Source of the DNA: Euplotes cf. woodruffi 2 WChen-2021
Taxonomy: Eukaryota > Ciliophora > Spirotrichea > Euplotida > Euplotidae
DNA length: 24,264 nucleotides
Direction: 5' to 3'
Assembly: GCA_021441665.1 (NCBI GenBank)
Contig: JAGYYN010044440.1
Span: 1-24,264, forward strand
The notes below the pieces were generated by a model. It saw only the letters and a list, made by a program, of their open reading frames with translations, had not been told where the DNA came from and ran no database searches. Positions 21,134-24,264 of this stretch are shown one piece after another. Position 1 is the first letter of the stretch; each line of letters begins with the position of its first letter. The position numbers and the translations under genes are program-made.

Positions 21134-21402
21134 AGCGGTATAAATAGAAATCGTGCTTGGAGATCTCCATACACGATGAATAAGATTTGCTTCAATAAGT
21201 TTATATTGATTTTACCTTCATCTGTTGCTTGCTTCAATCCGCATTTATTTTAGATTTAATACTCCAAACTATGGATATTGCTCAGTTCGAGATTTACTAA
21301 TGAAAATAGCTTGAATTTAGACTGCAGTCGCATAGTGTTATTTCAATATAAAGCTAAGCGAATCAATTCAAAATCAACTGAGGCTAAATAAATTAATTAA
21401 AA
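21134..21402. promoter_or_regulatory. Spacer between the tandem phosphatase genes
   Basis: About 270 AT-rich bases from the stop of copy 1 to the first ATG of copy 2. No strong frame. It should contain the 3' end of copy 1 and the promoter of copy 2. Confidence 0.4.
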
Positions 21403-24264
21403 ATGAGCAAAGGCTGAGTAAAACTTGGACAAGTAAGAAAATACAGCTTCAATTGCAACTGTGAGGTTGCGAACTGTCACAAATCGCTTGTTTTTAATGT
21501 ATTTTCAGCCTTCAAGGGTTTCATTAGCTCTGAGTTTAAATAGTTATGCTCTGACTGATTGTGTTTAGACTGTCAACCAAAGAGTGAATATATATGAAGA
21601 AGTGATGAGACCTACGATCAGTAGAGACTCTTACACAAAGTCAGACTCAGAACTGTTCGAAGATGTCCTTGAGGAAATGCAGGAAAAGCACAAGTGCTCT
21701 GACATGCAGAATTACTGCTTTTGACCTCGCCAGACGAGTCGTCCCCACCAGCAGATTTCAAAAATCGATCAAAATAGATGTAACAGCGAGAATAAAGAAG
21801 TAAAGTATGTTTCAAGGCTTGCTGGGTCTAAGAAGGTGCACAACCAACAGCTTGATGCTTCGAGGAGGACTAAAGTCAAAACCTTTTCTCCAGATTTGAG
21901 AAAGGAATCTTATCTTGACAAGTTTCAGAGGAAATAAAGACATGAATAAGAAGACCCTTGTGCTTGATTTAGACGAAACCTTGGTCCATAGTACTTTTGA
22001 AATCACAAATGAAAAGAACTTAGACTCATTGATGGTGATTAACGTCAGTTGGAACGACGGTCAGAGGGACAAGGTCTTTGTCAAGATCAGGCCGTATGCT
22101 TATCAATTTTTAGCTGAAATGTGCAAGATCTTCGAAGTTGTTATCTTCACGGCTTCAATAATTAACTACGCATATCCACTGGTGCAAAGGTTAGATAAGC
22201 AAAAGTACGGGTTTACGATTTTAAACAGAGAGCATTGATCTTATCTCGACAACATCTACTATAAAGACTTGAGTAAGCTAGGAAGGGACTTAAAAGACGT
22301 AATAATAGTCGATAACAATCCGAATGGAGTTATTAATTCAAAAGTGAACTGCATTCCGATTCTTTCTTGGTACAACGACTTCAAAGACGAAGAGCTACGC
22401 AAGATCAGCAAGATCTTAAAGGTCCTGTCCCAAGTGGAGGATGTCAGAGACTTCATGCCAAAGTTTATCGAGAACGACTGCATCAATTATACAAAGGCAT
22501 CAAAAGTACTTAAAATCGAAGAAGAAATCTCAGCTTTCGATGGATTCCTACGCAGTTTAAAAGTATTTAAAAATGAAATAAAGTCGCTGTTCTCAGGAAA
22601 CACAACGGATATAATTTTAAATGAAAGCTCCTATGAGTCTGATATTGAGGAGGACCACTGAATTTCTAAATGCAAGACTGTTAATAAAAGAATCGAGGTT
22701 TCTAATCAGAAAATCATGAATCCAGAAATTGAGCTAATTAATGTGACGAAGGATAGTCAACAGTCAAAGCTAAAAGGCAAAAGTAATATATTCTTATCAT
22801 TTTTCATTATTTAACTATCATTAATTTTCTAATTTAGCAATCATAGCTAAATTTTGATTTTTCATAGCTAAAAACCAAAATTATTTAAGGTTAATATGCT
22901 GATAGTTTCTTTAAAAAATGATTAAATTATTTCCGATTAGAACCTGCATATCAAAGCGGTCAAGAAATCCTGAATTCAAAAGTGTTTGAATTTACCCTAG
23001 AAGATCAAATTGAAAATAAAATTTCAAAGCATAATGGTAAGAGTAAACTAATCTTTCTTATTTCGCCTAACGGATTTGTTTCGTTGTTCTTAATAAACAT
23101 TTAAATAATAAACATAGAAAGTGAAAAAGATGTGTCGCTTAAGGCCACTTCAAAAAGGAAGCAAAGACTAAATGAAGGCGATTTATTAAAAACAGTTGAT
23201 ACTTCATTCTTAAAGATTTCAAATACAAATCATGAAGAAAATTGTACTGATAAAGGTACGGCAGTTAAACGGCCGTTTTAATTAACAATAGCAATAAACA
23301 ACCGAAAGTACACTCGGTATACTCGAAGACAGCATAGCAAAGACTATCAGCAAGTTCCTCGAAGAAGAGAAGCGAACGAGAGCATTAATCTTGAAAGCAC
23401 AGTTAATAATGTCGATGAAGACATTCAAATTAATATTGTTTCCAGAAATGAAGATAAATAAGTTGATTGCTCAGACCCAAGAAAACCTATTTAATGAATC
23501 GATCGATATAGACTGCAAAGTCATTGCGTATTATAATACAAAGCTTGCTTTCAGACAGCAAACAGGTGTAAAAGAGTATTCTACACGCAGAAACTACCCT
23601 TTAACTCAGAAGCCGTATTGTTCTCTTGAAAAACTTGGAGGATGTAAATTCACTCCAGCATTTACTGATAGCGCGCTTTCAAATAACTCGAGGAAGTAGC
23701 TTAGAAATCAACTCAACTGACATTCACATATCAAGTAAATTTAGTGCATAAGTGAGGTTTTAGAAATACCAGCGAGTAAAAAGGCTGAAAGCCAGCCTGT
23801 CACTACAAAATCAGGAGGATCACATGCTTTTAAGGTTACAAGGACCAAGGAGCCAAACCAAGAGATTGTCTGAAGTAGCTATAAGGATGTCTCTCCGCCG
23901 TCGATAAAGAAGAACAACGTGAAGAAGTTCAGAGCGACAAAGCACTTAAAGCAAATACTGAACTTCAATCACCCAATCTGCTATAAAACCGAATTCAAGC
24001 CTGCTGTGAAAAAGATGGTTTGTGCTTTGCATTTTAATTTATAGATCGGAGCTAGCGCCAGTGAGACAAATGATAGAATATTAGACAAAGATTCCTATGA
24101 CAAGCCACCACTACACTATCAAGTCCAAAAGCAGCTGCAGACTTGTCGTAAAGAAAGACATGAAAGCTCACAAGAGTACGGCAGGTACAAACTATCCACA
24201 GCGAGCATACCAAAGGAAACGATAGATCTTTGCAAAACTGAAAATATTGTTTTTCAACACATTA
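21403..24264 (+). CDS. SCP/FCP1-type CTD phosphatase (NIF domain), copy 2, 3' partial
   Basis: Paralogue of the preceding gene in the same direction. ATG 21403 opens a Cys-rich start (FNCNCEVANCHKSL). Intron 21499-21568 joins to TVNQRVNIYEEVMRP; ATG 21605 is an alternative start. AAA-TAA at 21932-21937 shifts into KDMNKKTLVLDLDETLVHS, so the whole catalytic domain lies after the shift. Domain blocks: FVKIRPYAYQFL, EVVIFTAS, KLGRDLKDVIIVDNNP, PILSWYND; TGA 22236 is the domain cysteine also seen in copy 1. LFSGN after the domain is shared with copy 1 (FFSGN). Tail introns: 22783-22940, 23037-23117, 23256-23291, 23735-23763, 24018-24044. Tail shifts: AAA-TAA 23456-23461 and AAG-TAG 23694-23699. 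The tail is Lys/Ser-rich (SPPSIKKNNVKKFRATK) and unlike that of copy 1. The frame is open to the window end. Confidence 0.82.
21932..21937 (+). promoter_or_regulatory. +1 frameshift site AAA-TAA upstream of the catalytic DxDxT motif
   Basis: The upstream frame (SYLDKFQRK) ends at TAA 21935-21937. The +1 frame continues straight into the phosphatase domain, with DLDET about a dozen codons later. Without the shift the product would have no catalytic domain. Confidence 0.8.

Noticed and set aside
1-24264. TGA as tryptophan (as in Blepharisma or mycoplasma-type codes)
   Set aside because: The zinc-ligand spacing in the DHHC domain and the paired CxxC sites require cysteine. TGG is used freely for Trp (for example at the DHHC-PW motif).
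1-24264. Widespread pseudogenes or sequencing errors as the cause of broken frames
   Set aside because: The breaks are nearly all in-frame TAA/TAG after AAA/AAG, all resolved by +1, with conserved domains on both sides. Random damage or errors would give mixed directions and contexts. The 15.4-16.4 kb gene is the one place where decay remains possible.
1-24264. tRNA, rRNA, CRISPR, or Tec-type transposon ends
   Set aside because: No cloverleaf-like segment, rRNA-like block, regularly spaced repeat array, long terminal inverted repeat or transposase-like frame could be recognised by eye.

Overview
The window looks like DNA of a euplotid ciliate (Euplotes or a close relative). Two independent signs show this. 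First, in-frame TGA falls where conserved protein families have cysteine: four zinc-binding cysteines ahead of a DHHC motif, and the same cysteine position in two CTD-phosphatase domains. Second, many genes are cut by an in-frame TAA or TAG, usually straight after AAA or AAG, and conserved sequence resumes in the +1 frame. That is the +1 'shifty stop' frameshifting known in Euplotes. Introns are mostly short (about 21-45 nt, GTAAG...TTTAG, often with a CTAAC/CTAAT-like branch site), intergenic DNA is AT-rich, and TAA/TAG are the only stops. ORF calls made with the standard code therefore fragment every gene here.

Layout. 1-549 (+): 3' part of a DHHC palmitoyltransferase. 636-2178 (+): La-family protein with La motif, C-terminal RRM and basic tail, best explained as the telomerase La protein p43. 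2290-3716 (-): unrecognised basic protein. 3915-6818 (-): large divergent tubulin-tyrosine-ligase-like protein with six or seven shifts. 7160-9247 (+): coiled-coil protein. 9804-12875 (+): 1013-residue protein with a UGA-encoded CxxC/CxxC zinc-site pattern. 13179-14048 (-): small basic protein. 14306-15176 (+): small hydrophilic protein. About 15373-16360 (+): a gene split by many shifts, 5' end unresolved. 16571-16906 (+): possible very small gene. About 16946-17530 (-): small gene. 17662-21133 (+) and 21403-24264 (+, runs off the end): tandem paralogous SCP/FCP1-type CTD-phosphatase genes with long tails.

The genes do not form a pathway. The biologically coherent feature is how they are read: UGA is cysteine, and about twenty lysine-codon shifty stops lie within about 24 kb, several inside or just ahead of catalytic domains. 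For most reconstructed genes the spliced exon lengths, minus one base per shift, come out divisible by three. A dozen or so densely packed genes on one continuous piece differ from the usual one-gene Euplotes macronuclear nanochromosome, so this is probably germline (micronuclear) DNA or an unusually long somatic chromosome. I saw no telomere repeats, transposons, rRNA, tRNA or CRISPR.
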